The translations under genes and the position numbers were made by a program. 64,000 nucleotides of DNA from Pseudomonas sp. GR 6-02 (GTDB lineage: Bacteria; Pseudomonadota; Gammaproteobacteria; Pseudomonadales; Pseudomonadaceae): contig NZ_CP011567.1 in assembly GCF_001655615.1 (NCBI RefSeq), positions 868,001 through 932,000 on the forward strand, given 5' to 3'. The notes under the pieces are model-generated. The model saw only the letters and a list, made by a program, of their open reading frames with translations. It did not search any database and had not been told where the DNA came from. Positions 1-9,373 of the stretch are shown one piece after another. Position 1 is the stretch's first letter, and each line of letters begins with the position of its first letter.

Positions 1-353
1 ACATCGGTCTGCTGCCGGTGCTGGGGCAAATAGGCTTGGCGCCGCTGCTGATCGACGAAATTGCAGGTGCGCTGAATACGCTGATGGTGGGATTCGCCAC
101 AGCGAGTGTGATTTTTCAGGCTTTGGTGCTGGTACAGGCCGAGGGTCTTGCCAGTCTATGGCGGGATATTCGCGGGCAACTGCTGCTGATGGCGCTGTAT
201 GGGTGCGCGATGTATTTCGCAGTACGCTTCGGTTGGCCGCAGGCGCTGCATTGGCAGTTGTTCAGCTATCTTGTCCTGGGGTTTTCCGGGCTGGTGCTGG
301 TGATGCAGCCGGTGCCTGGATGGAGTGTCAGGGTGCGCGAAGCACACCCTTGA
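1..353 (+). CDS. C-terminal part of an inner-membrane protein (DUF4149-like), 5' end outside window
   Basis: The reading frame is open from base 3 to the stop at 351-353, so the gene begins upstream; the GTG at 18 is internal. The visible ~117 residues contain about three hydrophobic segments (around LNTLMVGFATASVIFQALVLV, GQLLLMALYGCAMYFAV and LFSYLVLGFSGLVLVMQ), consistent with an integral membrane protein. In Pseudomonas the gene between greA and yhbY is a small membrane protein. Assignment to DUF4149 is from memory of this position and general look only, since the N-terminal half is missing. It converges on yhbY with only 9 bp between the two stop codons. Confidence 0.6.
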   Translation, partial: IGLLPVLGQIGLAPLLIDEIAGALNTLMVGFATASVIFQALVLVQAEGLASLWRDIRGQLLLMALYGCAMYFAVRFGWPQALHWQLFSYLVLGFSGLVLVMQPVPGWSVRVREAHP

Positions 354-362
354 CCCTTGCCA

Positions 363-671
363 TCACTTGAAGCGATGGACGTTCGACAACTGCTTGTTGA
401 CGCTGAAGTTCTTGCGATAAATCAGTGCCATCTTGCCGATGACCTGAACCAGATCGGCTTTGCCGGCCTTGCAGAGTTCTGCAATGGCTGCCAGGCGCGA
501 TTCGCGATCGAGGATGTTGAGCTTGATTTTGATCAGCTCGTGATCCGCCAAAGCGCGTTCAAGTTCGGCTAACACACCTTCAGTCAGGCCGTTGTCAGCC
601 ACAATCAAAACTGGTTTCAGATGGTGGCCAATGGACTTGTACTGTTTCTTCTGCTCTTGAGTGAGCGGCAT
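363..671 (-). CDS. yhbY: YhbY-family CRM-domain RNA-binding protein
   Basis: The 102-residue product is a stand-alone CRM (YhbY) domain, the usual length for this family. The N-terminal part carries the typical LKPVLIVADNGLTEGVL stretch, and a GKMALIYRKN segment near residue 80 corresponds to the conserved loop and strand of the fold. YhbY associates with pre-50S ribosomal particles and is thought to act in ribosome assembly (family knowledge). It is divergent from rlmE, another 50S maturation gene, with about 100 bp between the start codons, so the two share a promoter region. This arrangement is conserved in Pseudomonas. Confidence 0.93.
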   Translation of the reverse strand: MPLTQEQKKQYKSIGHHLKPVLIVADNGLTEGVLAELERALADHELIKIKLNILDRESRLAAIAELCKAGKADLVQVIGKMALIYRKNFSVNKQLSNVHRFK

Positions 672-772
672 AATCTGACCCTTTCGTCTGGATTCTGTAA
701 AATGGCGGCCATTTTACCCGAGGGCTCGTGGATCCGCCCAATTAATCACGACCCTTATCATCGAGGTGCCCA

Positions 773-1402
773 ATGGCGCGTTCCAAGACAAGCCTTGGTT
801 GGCTGAAAAGACATGTCAACGATCCCTATGTGAAGCAGGCGCAAAAGGATGGCTACCGCTCGCGTGCGAGTTACAAACTTCTGGAGGTCCAGGAGAAATA
901 CAAGCTGATCCGTCCCGGCATGAGCGTTGTCGACCTGGGTGCGGCGCCCGGCGGATGGTCGCAGGTGACTAGTCGTCTGATTGGTGGTCAGGGGCGACTG
1001 ATTGCCTCGGACATTCTGGAAATGGACAGCATTCCGGACGTGACTTTCATTCAGGGGGACTTCACCGAGGACGAAGTGCTCACGCGGATCCTTGAAGCTG
1101 TGGGTAATTCGCAGGTGGACCTTGTGATTTCCGATATGGCCCCCAATATGAGTGGTACGCCTGAAGTGGACATGCCAAAAGCCATGTTTCTTTGCGAGCT
1201 GGCGCTTGATTTGGCGGAACGGATACTCAAGCCGGGTGGTAATTTTGTGATCAAGATTTTTCAGGGCGAAGGGTTTGATGTTTACCTGAAGGATGCTCGT
1301 CGGAAATTCGACAAGATCCAGATGATCAAGCCAGACTCTTCCCGTGACAGTTCCCGCGAGCAATACATGTTGGCTTGGGGTTACCGCGGGCGTAGTGAGT
1401 AA
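773..1402 (+). CDS. rlmE: 23S rRNA (uridine2552-2'-O)-methyltransferase RlmE (FtsJ/RrmJ)
   Basis: This enzyme transfers a methyl group from SAM to the 2'-OH of U2552 in the 23S A-loop, late in 50S assembly. The 209 residues match the family length. The SAM-binding motif [11 protein letters not shown] lies at residues 52-62. The catalytic K-D-K-E tetrad of the RrmJ fold can be read as K35, D121, K161 and E196. The gene is immediately upstream of ftsH, as in Escherichia and other gammaproteobacteria, separated here by 193 bp. ATG at 773 begins [11 protein letters not shown], the standard N-terminus. Confidence 0.97.
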   Translation: MARSKTSLGWLKRHVNDPYVKQAQKDGYRSRASYKLLEVQEKYKLIRPGMSVVDLGAAPGGWSQVTSRLIGGQGRLIASDILEMDSIPDVTFIQGDFTEDEVLTRILEAVGNSQVDLVISDMAPNMSGTPEVDMPKAMFLCELALDLAERILKPGGNFVIKIFQGEGFDVYLKDARRKFDKIQMIKPDSSRDSSREQYMLAWGYRGRSE

Positions 1403-1595
1403 AACGAGGTTTTTTGGCGGGGTGATAGGTTTTTCATATTTCGCCCCGCGTGCATTAGCGAATATTGTGTAGAAAGTGTTTCACAAAGGGTTACAGACGG
1501 CGCCTGCCAGAGCCGTAGGTAATGTAGTAAGTTAGGCCGGTGAATATCATGCGAAGCGCGCGCCATTAGCGGAGCTTGCTTCAGAGGGTAGTTAA

Positions 1596-3515
1596 TTGAA
1601 CGATATGGCAAAGAATCTGATCCTGTGGTTGATCATCGCAGCTGTCCTGGTGACGGTGATGAACAACTTCTCCAGCCCTAACGAGCCGCAGACCCTCAAC
1701 TATTCCGACTTCATCCAGCAGGTCAAGGATGGCAAGGTCGAGCGCGTAGCGGTTGATGGCTACGTGATTACAGGCAAGCGCAACGATGGCGACAGCTTCA
1801 AGACCATCCGTCCGGCAATCCAGGACAACGGTCTGATCGGCGACCTCGTGGATAACCACGTTGTGGTCGAAGGCAAGCAACCTGAGCAGCAAAGTATCTG
1901 GACTCAACTCCTGGTCGCAAGCTTCCCGATCCTGGTGATCATCGCCGTCTTCATGTTCTTCATGCGGCAGATGCAGGGCGGTGCCGGTGGCAAGGGTGGG
2001 CCGATGAGTTTCGGCAAGAGCAAGGCGCGCCTGCTCTCCGAAGATCAGGTGAAAACCACCTTGGCTGACGTTGCAGGTTGTGACGAAGCCAAGGAAGAAG
2101 TCGGCGAGCTGGTCGAGTTCCTGCGTGATCCGGGCAAGTTCCAGCGCCTGGGCGGTCGCATTCCTCGCGGCGTGCTGATGGTTGGTCCTCCGGGTACCGG
2201 TAAAACCTTGCTGGCCAAGGCGATTGCCGGCGAAGCCAAAGTACCGTTCTTTACTATTTCCGGTTCCGATTTCGTCGAAATGTTCGTCGGCGTCGGTGCC
2301 AGCCGTGTCCGTGATATGTTCGAGCAGGCGAAGAAGCATGCGCCATGCATCATCTTCATCGATGAAATCGACGCCGTCGGTCGCCACCGTGGTGCCGGCA
2401 TGGGTGGTGGTCACGATGAGCGCGAGCAGACCCTCAACCAGTTGCTGGTAGAGATGGACGGCTTCGAAATGAATGACGGCATCATCGTCATCGCCGCGAC
2501 CAACCGTCCGGACGTACTGGACCCTGCGTTGCTGCGTCCGGGCCGCTTCGACCGTCAGGTCGTGGTTGGCCTGCCGGACATCCGTGGTCGCGAGCAGATT
2601 CTCAAAGTCCACATGCGCAAAGTGCCGATGGGTGACGACGTCGCTCCGGCCGTGATCGCTCGTGGTACTCCTGGTTTCTCCGGTGCCGACCTGGCCAACC
2701 TGGTGAACGAGGCTTCGTTGTTTGCGGCTCGTGCCGGCAAGCGCATCGTCGAGATGAAAGAGTTCGAACTGGCCAAAGACAAGATCATGATGGGTGCCGA
2801 GCGCAAATCCATGGTCATGTCCGAGAAAGAAAAGCAGAACACTGCTTATCACGAAGCCGGCCACGCTATCGTCGGTCGCGTCGTGCCTGAGCATGATCCG
2901 GTCTACAAGGTGTCGATCATTCCGCGCGGTCGCGCACTTGGTGTGACCATGTTCCTGCCGGAAGAAGATCGCTACAGCCTGTCCAAGCGTGCACTGATCA
3001 GCCAGATCTGCTCGCTGTACGGCGGTCGTATCGCTGAAGAGATGACCCTGGGCTTCGATGGCGTCACCACCGGTGCGTCCAACGACATCATGCGTGCCAG
3101 CCAGATAGCACGAAACATGGTGACCAAGTGGGGGTTGTCGGAAAAACTCGGTCCATTGATGTACGCCGAAGAAGAGGGCGAAGTGTTCCTCGGTCGTGGC
3201 GGCGGTGGTCAGCATGCCAGTTTCTCTGGCGAGACGGCCAAGCTGATCGACTCCGAAGTGCGCAGCATCATTGACCAGTGCTACGGCACGGCCAAGCAGA
3301 TCCTCACGGATAACCGTGACAAGCTTGATGCGATGGCGGATGCCTTGATGAAGTACGAGACGATCGATGCCGATCAGATCGATGACATCATGGCGGGTCG
3401 TACGCCTCGCGAACCTCGCGACTGGTCTGGCGGCAACGACACTTCCGGCACACCTCCGGTGGTGCAGGATGGGCGTCCGGAAACACCTATCGGCGGCCCG
3501 GCTGCTGACGTTTAA
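1596..3515 (+). CDS. ftsH: ATP-dependent zinc metalloprotease FtsH (TTG start)
   Basis: FtsH is a membrane-anchored AAA+ protease that degrades misfolded membrane proteins and regulators such as sigma32 and LpxC. The 639 residues show: TM1 at ~5-24, a periplasmic domain, TM2 at ~103-122, Walker A GPPGTGKT at 197-204, Walker B IIFIDEID at ~252-259, a second region of homology with RPGRFDRQ at ~314-321, and the zinc motif HEAGH at 419-423. The C-terminal tail is Gly/Pro-rich. I chose TTG at 1596 because it gives the conserved [12 protein letters not shown]-terminus and follows an AGAGGG ribosome site at about 1584-1589. ATG at 1605 (MAKNL) is the alternative. Confidence 0.97.
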   Translation: MNDMAKNLILWLIIAAVLVTVMNNFSSPNEPQTLNYSDFIQQVKDGKVERVAVDGYVITGKRNDGDSFKTIRPAIQDNGLIGDLVDNHVVVEGKQPEQQSIWTQLLVASFPILVIIAVFMFFMRQMQGGAGGKGGPMSFGKSKARLLSEDQVKTTLADVAGCDEAKEEVGELVEFLRDPGKFQRLGGRIPRGVLMVGPPGTGKTLLAKAIAGEAKVPFFTISGSDFVEMFVGVGASRVRDMFEQAKKHAPCIIFIDEIDAVGRHRGAGMGGGHDEREQTLNQLLVEMDGFEMNDGIIVIAATNRPDVLDPALLRPGRFDRQVVVGLPDIRGREQILKVHMRKVPMGDDVAPAVIARGTPGFSGADLANLVNEASLFAARAGKRIVEMKEFELAKDKIMMGAERKSMVMSEKEKQNTAYHEAGHAIVGRVVPEHDPVYKVSIIPRGRALGVTMFLPEEDRYSLSKRALISQICSLYGGRIAEEMTLGFDGVTTGASNDIMRASQIARNMVTKWGLSEKLGPLMYAEEEGEVFLGRGGGGQHASFSGETAKLIDSEVRSIIDQCYGTAKQILTDNRDKLDAMADALMKYETIDADQIDDIMAGRTPREPRDWSGGNDTSGTPPVVQDGRPETPIGGPAADV

Positions 3516-3523
3516 GGTTTGAA

Positions 3524-4375
3524 ATGACTTCTGTTCAGTCCTCGACCCGGTTGTCTTGCGGCAACCGGGTTCTTGATTTGGCCCAGACGCATGTCATGGG
3601 CATTCTCAATGTCACTCCCGATTCCTTTTCCGATGGCGGCCGATACAGCCAGCTGGACGCGGCCCTGCGCCACGCCGAGGCGATGGTGGTGGCCGGTGCG
3701 ACGCTGATCGACGTCGGTGGTGAATCGACCCGGCCCGGTGCCAGGGCCGTTTCGCCGCTTGAAGAGCTAGAGCGCGTAGCGCCTATCGTTGAGCGCATCA
3801 GTCGCGAACTGGATGTGATTATCTCGGTCGATACCTCCACGCCTGCCGTCATGCGTGAAACCGCAAGGCTGGGGGCGGGGTTGATCAATGACGTACGCTC
3901 GTTGCGTCGAGATGGTGCTCTGGATGCAGCGGCGGCCACCGGTTTGCCGGTGTGCCTGATGCATATGCTCGGCGAGCCGGGCGACATGCAGGACAACCCT
4001 CAGTACCAGGATGTTACGAAAGAGGTCGGCGAGTTTCTTGCCGAGCGCATGGTTCAGTGTGCCTCGGTAGGTATCCCTGCTGAGCGGATCATTCTTGATC
4101 CGGGCTTCGGCTTCGCGAAAACCCTGCAGCACAATCTAAGTTTGTTTAAGCATATGGAGGCCCTGCATGCTTTGGGGCGGCCTCTGTTGGTCGGTGTTTC
4201 GCGAAAGAGCATGATCGGCCAGGCCTTGAATCGACCTGTGGGAGAGCGTCTGCATGGTGGTCTGGCACTTGCGGCGCTGGCTTCGGTCAAAGGTGCGCGT
4301 ATATTGCGCGTCCATGATGTAGCGGAAACGGTCGACGTGGTGCGGATGATTGCCGCCGTAGAATCAGCTGAATAA
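3524..4375 (+). CDS. folP: Dihydropteroate synthase
   Basis: It condenses p-aminobenzoate with 6-hydroxymethyl-7,8-dihydropterin pyrophosphate to dihydropteroate in folate synthesis and is the sulfonamide target. The 283-residue TIM barrel carries the family signatures [15 protein letters not shown] near residue 25, GGESTRPGA near 65, [19 protein letters not shown] and GVSRKSMIG. It starts 9 bp after the ftsH stop and is followed closely by glmM, so the ftsH-folP-glmM order of gammaproteobacteria is retained and translation is probably coupled. Confidence 0.97.
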   Translation: MTSVQSSTRLSCGNRVLDLAQTHVMGILNVTPDSFSDGGRYSQLDAALRHAEAMVVAGATLIDVGGESTRPGARAVSPLEELERVAPIVERISRELDVIISVDTSTPAVMRETARLGAGLINDVRSLRRDGALDAAAATGLPVCLMHMLGEPGDMQDNPQYQDVTKEVGEFLAERMVQCASVGIPAERIILDPGFGFAKTLQHNLSLFKHMEALHALGRPLLVGVSRKSMIGQALNRPVGERLHGGLALAALASVKGARILRVHDVAETVDVVRMIAAVESAE

Positions 4376-4391
4376 GAAAGATGGAGTACTT

Positions 4392-5729
4392 ATGAGTAAG
4401 AAATACTTTGGCACCGACGGCATTCGTGGTCGGGTCGGTCAATACCCTATCACTCCTGATTTCATGCTCAAGCTTGGCTGGGCGGCAGGCATGGCATTTC
4501 GCAGCATGGGCGCCTGCAAGGTGCTCGTGGGCAAGGACACCCGTATCTCCGGTTACATGTTCGAGTCGGCGCTTGAGGCTGGGCTGACCTCGGCCGGTGC
4601 TGATGTGATGCTGTTGGGGCCAATGCCGACTCCGGCCATCGCCTATTTGACGCGGACCTTTCACGCCGAAGCCGGCATCGTGATCAGCGCTTCGCATAAC
4701 CCTCATGACGACAACGGTATCAAGTTTTTCTCTGGTAAGGGCACCAAGCTCCCGGATGAAGTCGAGCTGATGATCGAAGAGCTGCTAGACACCCCGATGA
4801 CTGTGGTTGAGTCGAGCAAGATCGGCAAAGTGTCGCGAATCAACGATGCCTCGGGCCGTTATATCGAATTCTGCAAGAGTAGCGTTCCTACCGGCACCAG
4901 TTTTGCCGGCCTGAAAATCGTGCTCGATTGTGCTCACGGCGCAACTTATAAAGTGGCGCCTAGCGTGTTCCGTGAGTTGGGGGCTGATGTCGTTGTGCTT
5001 TCTGCCCATCCTAACGGCCTGAACATCAATGATAATTGCGGTTCGACCCATATGGCGCCGCTGCAAGCCGCCGTACTGGCCGAGCGCGCCGATTTGGGTA
5101 TTGCCTTCGACGGTGACGGTGATCGGGTACAGATGGTTGATCACACCGGTGCTGTCGTCGATGGTGACGAGCTGCTGTTCATCATCGCTCGCGATCTGCA
5201 AGAACGTGGCAAGTTGCAGGGCGGTGTGGTCGGTACGCTGATGAGTAATCTGGGGCTGGAGTTGGCCCTGGCGGATCTGGCGATTCCTTTTGTGCGGGCC
5301 AACGTTGGTGACCGTTACGTCATCTCCGAGTTGCTGGAGCGCGATTGGCTGGTGGGCGGTGAAAACTCGGGGCACATTGTCTGCTTCAGTCACACCACTA
5401 CCGGGGATGCGATCATTGCTGCGTTGCAGGTCTTGATGGCGCTGAAACGGCGCGCAGAAGGCCTGGCTCAGTCGCGTCAGGCGTTGCGCAAGTGCCCTCA
5501 GGTGTTGATCAATGTGCGGTTTGGCGGTGGTGTGAGCCCGCTCGAGCATCCGACCGTCAAGGAGGCCAGTGATCGTGTCACTCAAGCGATGGCGGGCCGC
5601 GGGCGCGTGTTGTTGCGCAAGTCCGGGACGGAGCCGCTGGTGCGTGTCATGGTCGAAGGCGAGGACGAAACGCAGGTTCGCGATTACGCCGAAGAGCTGG
5701 CAAAACTGGTAACTGAAGTTTCTGCCTGA
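4392..5729 (+). CDS. glmM: Phosphoglucosamine mutase
   Basis: GlmM interconverts glucosamine-6-phosphate and glucosamine-1-phosphate for UDP-GlcNAc synthesis. At 445 residues it has the usual length. The phosphoserine loop VISASHNP places the catalytic serine at residue 101. The metal-binding loop FDGDGDRV lies near residue 240, the sugar-binding loop GGENSGH near residue 320, and the phosphate-binding [12 protein letters not shown] near the C-terminus. The gene lies 16 bp downstream of folP and 66 bp upstream of tpiA. Confidence 0.97.
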   Translation: MSKKYFGTDGIRGRVGQYPITPDFMLKLGWAAGMAFRSMGACKVLVGKDTRISGYMFESALEAGLTSAGADVMLLGPMPTPAIAYLTRTFHAEAGIVISASHNPHDDNGIKFFSGKGTKLPDEVELMIEELLDTPMTVVESSKIGKVSRINDASGRYIEFCKSSVPTGTSFAGLKIVLDCAHGATYKVAPSVFRELGADVVVLSAHPNGLNINDNCGSTHMAPLQAAVLAERADLGIAFDGDGDRVQMVDHTGAVVDGDELLFIIARDLQERGKLQGGVVGTLMSNLGLELALADLAIPFVRANVGDRYVISELLERDWLVGGENSGHIVCFSHTTTGDAIIAALQVLMALKRRAEGLAQSRQALRKCPQVLINVRFGGGVSPLEHPTVKEASDRVTQAMAGRGRVLLRKSGTEPLVRVMVEGEDETQVRDYAEELAKLVTEVSA

Positions 5730-5795
5730 TTTCGGCTTGCCAGCCATGATTGTGTTGGGTAACATCTGCGCCCACTTTGACCGACGAGGTACAGC

Positions 5796-6551
5796 ATGCG
5801 TCGCCCTATGGTAGCTGGTAACTGGAAGATGCACGGTACCCGCGCCAGCGTCGCTGAGCTGATCGACGGCCTTCGTCATCTGGCCTTGCCGAGCGGTGTT
5901 GATGTCGCGGTGTTCCCGCCTTGCTTGTATATCAATCAAGTGATTGATGGTTTGCAAGGGAAGTCGATTTCGGTCGGCGCGCAGAACTCTGCGATTGAAT
6001 CCGGGCAGGGTGCGTTGACAGGTGAAATTTCACCGAGTCAGTTGGTGGATGCAGGTTGTTCCCTGGTGCTTGTCGGGCACTCTGAGCGCCGCCAGATAAT
6101 GGGTGAGCTCGACGGGACGCTGAATCGCAAATTTGCGGCAGCACAGGCATGTGGCTTGATTCCGGTGTTGTGTGTAGGGGAAACCCTCGAGCAGCGCGAA
6201 GCTGGAAAAACTCTTGAGGTTGTCGGGCGTCAGCTGGGCAGCATCATCGAGGAGCTGGGTGTTGGTGCTTTTGCAAAGGCAGTAATCGCTTACGAGCCGG
6301 TCTGGGCCATTGGTACCGGGCTGACTGCTTCGCCGCAACAGGCGCAGGATGTGCATGCAGCCATTCGCGCCCAGTTGGCGGCAGAGAATTCTGAAGTCGC
6401 ACAAGGTGTGCGGCTTCTATACGGCGGCAGCGTGAAGGCGGCCAATGCGGCCGAACTGTTCGGCATGCCGGATATCGATGGGGGGCTCATTGGTGGGGCT
6501 TCCCTGAATGCAGATGAGTTCGGTGCGATTTGTCGCGCCGCGGGAAACTGA
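5796..6551 (+). CDS. tpiA: Triosephosphate isomerase
   Basis: It interconverts dihydroxyacetone phosphate and glyceraldehyde-3-phosphate. The 251-residue TIM barrel has N9 and K11 in the substrate loop (GNWKMHG), electrophile H95 in VLVGHSERR and catalytic base E167 in [11 protein letters not shown]. The phosphate-binding loops LYGGSV and GGLIGGASL are present near the C-terminus. The ATG at 5796 follows a GACGAGG ribosome site. secG begins 5 bp after the stop, so tpiA, secG and the following tRNA-Leu are probably co-transcribed, as in other pseudomonads. Confidence 0.97.
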   Translation: MRRPMVAGNWKMHGTRASVAELIDGLRHLALPSGVDVAVFPPCLYINQVIDGLQGKSISVGAQNSAIESGQGALTGEISPSQLVDAGCSLVLVGHSERRQIMGELDGTLNRKFAAAQACGLIPVLCVGETLEQREAGKTLEVVGRQLGSIIEELGVGAFAKAVIAYEPVWAIGTGLTASPQQAQDVHAAIRAQLAAENSEVAQGVRLLYGGSVKAANAAELFGMPDIDGGLIGGASLNADEFGAICRAAGN

Positions 6552-6555
6552 AAAA

Positions 6556-6939
6556 ATGCTGGAAACAGTCGTAGTCGTTTTTCATCTGCTGGGTGCGTTG
6601 GGCGTAGTTGCTCTGGTATTGCTGCAGCAGGGTAAAGGTGCGGACGCTGGTGCATCTTTCGGAGCAGGTGCTTCAAATACTGTGTTCGGAAGCCAAGGTA
6701 CCTCTACCTTTCTTAGTAAGTTTACTGCTATACTTGCCGCCGGTTTCTTCATGACCAGCTTGGGGTTAGGTTACTTTGCTAAAGAGAAAGCTCACCAGCT
6801 GACTCAAGTAGGTTTGCCAAACCCAGCAGTGTTGGAAGTTCCAAAGCAAAAACCGGCTTCTGATGATGTCCCGGTGCTTCAAGAGCAAAAGTCGGCTACT
6901 CCAGCGACTGACGTGCCTCCAGCTCAAGAGCAGAAGTAA
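6556..6939 (+). CDS. secG: Protein-export membrane protein SecG
   Basis: SecG is the small SecYEG translocon subunit that supports SecA-driven export. The 127-residue product begins [20 protein letters not shown] and has two transmembrane helices (about 2-22 and 55-75) around the conserved cytoplasmic segment [22 protein letters not shown]. The tail is hydrophilic and rich in Gln, Glu and Pro, including a repeated xxQEQK pattern. Upstream in-frame codons exist back to 6508, but the ATG at 6556 gives the family N-terminus and lies just beyond the tpiA stop. Confidence 0.94.
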   Translation: MLETVVVVFHLLGALGVVALVLLQQGKGADAGASFGAGASNTVFGSQGTSTFLSKFTAILAAGFFMTSLGLGYFAKEKAHQLTQVGLPNPAVLEVPKQKPASDDVPVLQEQKSATPATDVPPAQEQK

Positions 6940-6961
6940 GAAGAGTTTCAAACGTAGTATT

Positions 6962-7047
6962 GCCGAGGTGGTGGAATTGGTAGACACGCAACCTTGAGGT
7001 GGTTGTGCCCATAGGGTGTAGGGGTTCGAGTCCCCTTCTCGGTACCA
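6962..7047 (+). tRNA. tRNA-Leu (anticodon GAG)
   Basis: The 86-nt sequence folds as a class II tRNA. The acceptor GCCGAGG pairs with TCTCGGT (G1-U72 and G7-U66 wobbles), the anticodon stem is CAACC/GGTTG with loop TTGAGGT, there is a long variable arm, and the T-arm is GGGGTTCGAGTCCCC. CCA is encoded. Anticodon GAG reads CUC/CUU leucine codons. It lies 22 bp after secG. Confidence 0.95.
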
Positions 7048-7057
7048 ATTATCAGGA

Positions 7058-7083
7058 GAGCCCGCTGTTGCGGGCTTTCTTGT
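7058..7083 (+). terminator. Intrinsic terminator after tRNA-Leu
   Basis: A 7-bp stem AGCCCGC (7059-7065) / GCGGGCT (7070-7076) with loop TGTT is followed by TTCTT. It would end the tpiA-secG-tRNA-Leu transcript and form the 3' processing boundary of the tRNA. Confidence 0.75.
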
Positions 7084-7098
7084 AGGTGGAAGGTTACA

Positions 7099-7127
7099 TT
7101 GACCCTGTCAGGGATCGGTCGTATACT
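7099..7127 (+). promoter_or_regulatory. Sigma70 promoter for tRNA-fMet / rimP-nusA operon
   Basis: TTGACC at 7099-7104 and TATACT at 7122-7127 are separated by exactly 17 bp. Each matches five of six consensus positions. The predicted start, near 7134, lies about 10 bp before the mature tRNA 5' end. Confidence 0.8.
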
Positions 7128-7143
7128 TCCGCCCCAGCTTTGT

Positions 7144-7220
<77 letters not shown>

Positions 7221-7228
7221 GTTTAAGG

Positions 7229-7250
7229 AGCCCCTTTTCAGGGGCTTTTT
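7229..7250 (+). terminator. First hairpin terminator after tRNA-fMet
   Basis: Stem AGCCCC (7229-7234) / AGGGGCT (ending 7246) with a short T/C/A loop is followed by five T residues (7246-7250). It is the first of three hairpins between the tRNA and rimP. Confidence 0.7.
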
Positions 7251-7295
7251 GTTAGCTGGACACTTTCAACGCCGCTATTCGGCGGCGTTTCAAGG

Positions 7296-7319
7296 ATGGG
7301 CGTTTCGCCCATTTTTTTA
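7296..7319 (+). terminator. Terminator/attenuator in the rimP leader
   Basis: A perfect 7-bp stem ATGGGCG (7296-7302) / CGCCCAT (7306-7312) with a TTT loop is followed by a seven-T run (7312-7318). It is preceded by another hairpin, ACGCCGC/GCGGCGT, around 7269-7286. These lie between the tRNA promoter and the rimP start, so some read-through or antitermination is needed for operon expression unless another promoter exists nearby. Confidence 0.7.
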
Positions 7320-7358
7320 TTTTGCATAGCATGCACATACATGCACGAGGGGGTTCAG

Positions 7359-7817
7359 GTGTCGAGCAAGCTAGAAGAGTTGCAGGCCTTGCTGGCCCCG
7401 GTGGTCGTGGCCCTAGGCTATGAATGCTGGGGTATTGAGTTTTCGGCTCAAGGTCGCCACTCAATGTTGCGCGTTTATATCGATAAAGAAGGCGGCGTGC
7501 TGGTGGACGATTGTGCCATCGTCAGTCGCCAGATCAGCGGTGTGCTGGATGTTGAAGATCCAATCTCCGTTGAGTACACCCTTGAAGTTTCCTCGCCTGG
7601 CATGGAACGCCCACTGTTCACTCTTGAGCAGTTTGCAAAATTTGCCGGTGAACAAGTGAAGATCAAGCTGCGCTCGCCTTTTGAAGGTCGACGCAACTTT
7701 CAGGGCCTTCTGCGCGGTGTAGAAGAGCAGGACGTCGTGGTGCAGGTTGAAGACCATGAGTTCCTGTTGCCGATCGATATGATCGACAAGGCCAACATTA
7801 TTCCCAGTTTTGACTGA
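7359..7817 (+). CDS. rimP: Ribosome maturation factor RimP
   Basis: RimP binds the 30S subunit and supports assembly around S12 and the central pseudoknot. The frame is open from 7296, but I place the start at GTG 7359 ([16 protein letters not shown]). This codon follows a strong GAGGGG ribosome site at 7347-7352, gives the usual 152 residues, and avoids starting inside the terminator hairpin at 7296. The core motifs [40 protein letters not shown] and [12 protein letters not shown] identify the family. It heads the rimP-nusA-infB-rbfA-truB-rpsO-pnp cluster. Confidence 0.94.
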   Translation: MSSKLEELQALLAPVVVALGYECWGIEFSAQGRHSMLRVYIDKEGGVLVDDCAIVSRQISGVLDVEDPISVEYTLEVSSPGMERPLFTLEQFAKFAGEQVKIKLRSPFEGRRNFQGLLRGVEEQDVVVQVEDHEFLLPIDMIDKANIIPSFD

Positions 7818-7864
7818 GACGCGGATCCCGCGGATCCAATGGCTTGCGAAAGGCGAGGCGTACG

Positions 7865-9346
7865 ATGAGCAAAGAAGTACTGCTGGTTGTTGAGTCGGTA
7901 TCCAATGAAAAGGGCGTACCGGCAAACGTAATTTTTGAAGCGCTGGAGCTGGCTCTGGCCACTGCTACCAAAAAACGTTTCGAGGACGAAGTCGATCTGC
8001 GTGTGGAAATCAATCGCCACACCGGTGCTTATGAGACATTCCGTCGCTGGACGGTCGTCGAAGAAGCAGACCTGGACGATCCGGCTATCGAAACCTGGCC
8101 AAGCAAGGTTGCGCAAACGCATCCTGGCGCCAAGGTCGGTGACGTTGTCGAAGAAAAAATCGAATCCATCGAGTTCGGCCGCATTGCTGCACAGACTGCC
8201 AAGCAAGTCATCGTGCAGAAAGTTCGCGAAGCCGAGCGTGCTCAAGTCGTTGATGCCTATCGCGAGCGTCTGGGGGAAATCATCTCCGGCACCGTGAAGA
8301 AAGTCACCCGCGACAATGTGATCGTCGACCTGGGCAATAACGCAGAAGCGTTGCTGGCCCGTGAAGACATCATCTCTCGCGAAACCTTCCGGGTTGGCGT
8401 GCGTCTGCGTGCGCTGCTCAAGGAAATCCGCACCGAGAACCGCGGCCCGCAGCTGATCCTGTCGCGTACCGCGCCGGAAATGCTGATCGAGTTGTTCCGC
8501 ATCGAAGTGCCGGAAATCGCTGAAGGCCTGATCGAAGTAATGGCTGCATCCCGTGACCCGGGTTCGCGTGCCAAGATCGCGGTCCGCTCCAAAGACAAAC
8601 GCATCGATCCGCAAGGCGCTTGCATCGGTATGCGCGGTTCGCGCGTCCAGGCAGTGTCCGGCGAGTTGGGCGGTGAGCGTGTGGACATCGTCCTGTGGGA
8701 CGATAACCCTGCTCAGTTCGTGATCAATGCAATGTCGCCGGCTGAAGTGGCGGCAATTATCGTTGACGAAGATGCCCACGCAATGGACATCGCCGTTGGC
8801 GCAGACAATCTGGCTCAGGCCATCGGTCGCGGTGGTCAGAACGTGCGTCTGGCTAGCCAGTTGACTGGCTGGACCCTGAACGTGATGACCGAATCGGACA
8901 TCCAGGCTAAGCAACAAGCAGAAACTGGCGACATCCTGCGCAACTTTATCGACGAGCTGGAAGTCGACGAAGACCTGGCACAGGTGCTGGTAGATGAAGG
9001 TTTCACCAGCCTGGAAGAGATTGCCTACGTACCGTTGGAAGAAATGCTCAACATCGACGGCTTTGACGAAGAAACCGTCAACGAGCTTCGCGCTCGCGCC
9101 AAGGATCGTTTGTTGACCAAAGCCATCGCTACTGAGGAAAAGCTGGCAGACGCCCATCCGGCCGAAGACCTGCTCTCGCTTGAGGGCATGGACAAGGATT
9201 TGGCGATGGAACTGGCGGTGCGCGGCGTAATTACCCGCGAAGACCTGGCCGAGCAGTCTATTGACGACCTGCTCGACATCGACGGCATTGACGATGATCG
9301 TGCCGGCAAGTTGATCATGGCCGCCCGAGCCCACTGGTTCGAGTAA
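7865..9346 (+). CDS. nusA: Transcription termination/antitermination factor NusA
   Basis: NusA binds RNA polymerase and nascent RNA and modulates pausing, intrinsic termination and antitermination. The 493-residue protein (ATG 7865, [10 protein letters not shown]) shows an N-terminal RNAP-binding domain (~1-125), an S1 domain (~135-200, [18 protein letters not shown]), two KH domains with [10 protein letters not shown] and [12 protein letters not shown] loops, and two C-terminal acidic helix-hairpin-helix repeats ([15 protein letters not shown] and [15 protein letters not shown]). An in-frame codon at 7844 would add seven residues, but 7865 has the aligned N-terminus and the GAAAGGCGAGG ribosome site. 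Confidence 0.97.
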   Translation: MSKEVLLVVESVSNEKGVPANVIFEALELALATATKKRFEDEVDLRVEINRHTGAYETFRRWTVVEEADLDDPAIETWPSKVAQTHPGAKVGDVVEEKIESIEFGRIAAQTAKQVIVQKVREAERAQVVDAYRERLGEIISGTVKKVTRDNVIVDLGNNAEALLAREDIISRETFRVGVRLRALLKEIRTENRGPQLILSRTAPEMLIELFRIEVPEIAEGLIEVMAASRDPGSRAKIAVRSKDKRIDPQGACIGMRGSRVQAVSGELGGERVDIVLWDDNPAQFVINAMSPAEVAAIIVDEDAHAMDIAVGADNLAQAIGRGGQNVRLASQLTGWTLNVMTESDIQAKQQAETGDILRNFIDELEVDEDLAQVLVDEGFTSLEEIAYVPLEEMLNIDGFDEETVNELRARAKDRLLTKAIATEEKLADAHPAEDLLSLEGMDKDLAMELAVRGVITREDLAEQSIDDLLDIDGIDDDRAGKLIMAARAHWFE

Positions 9347-9373
9347 TTAGGCGCGGCCTGAGGAGAGAAGTGC

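Noticed and set aside
7296..7358. Longer rimP starting at ATG 7296
   Set aside because: The ATG lies in the stem of an intrinsic terminator, and the GTG at 7359 has the strong ribosome site and family length.
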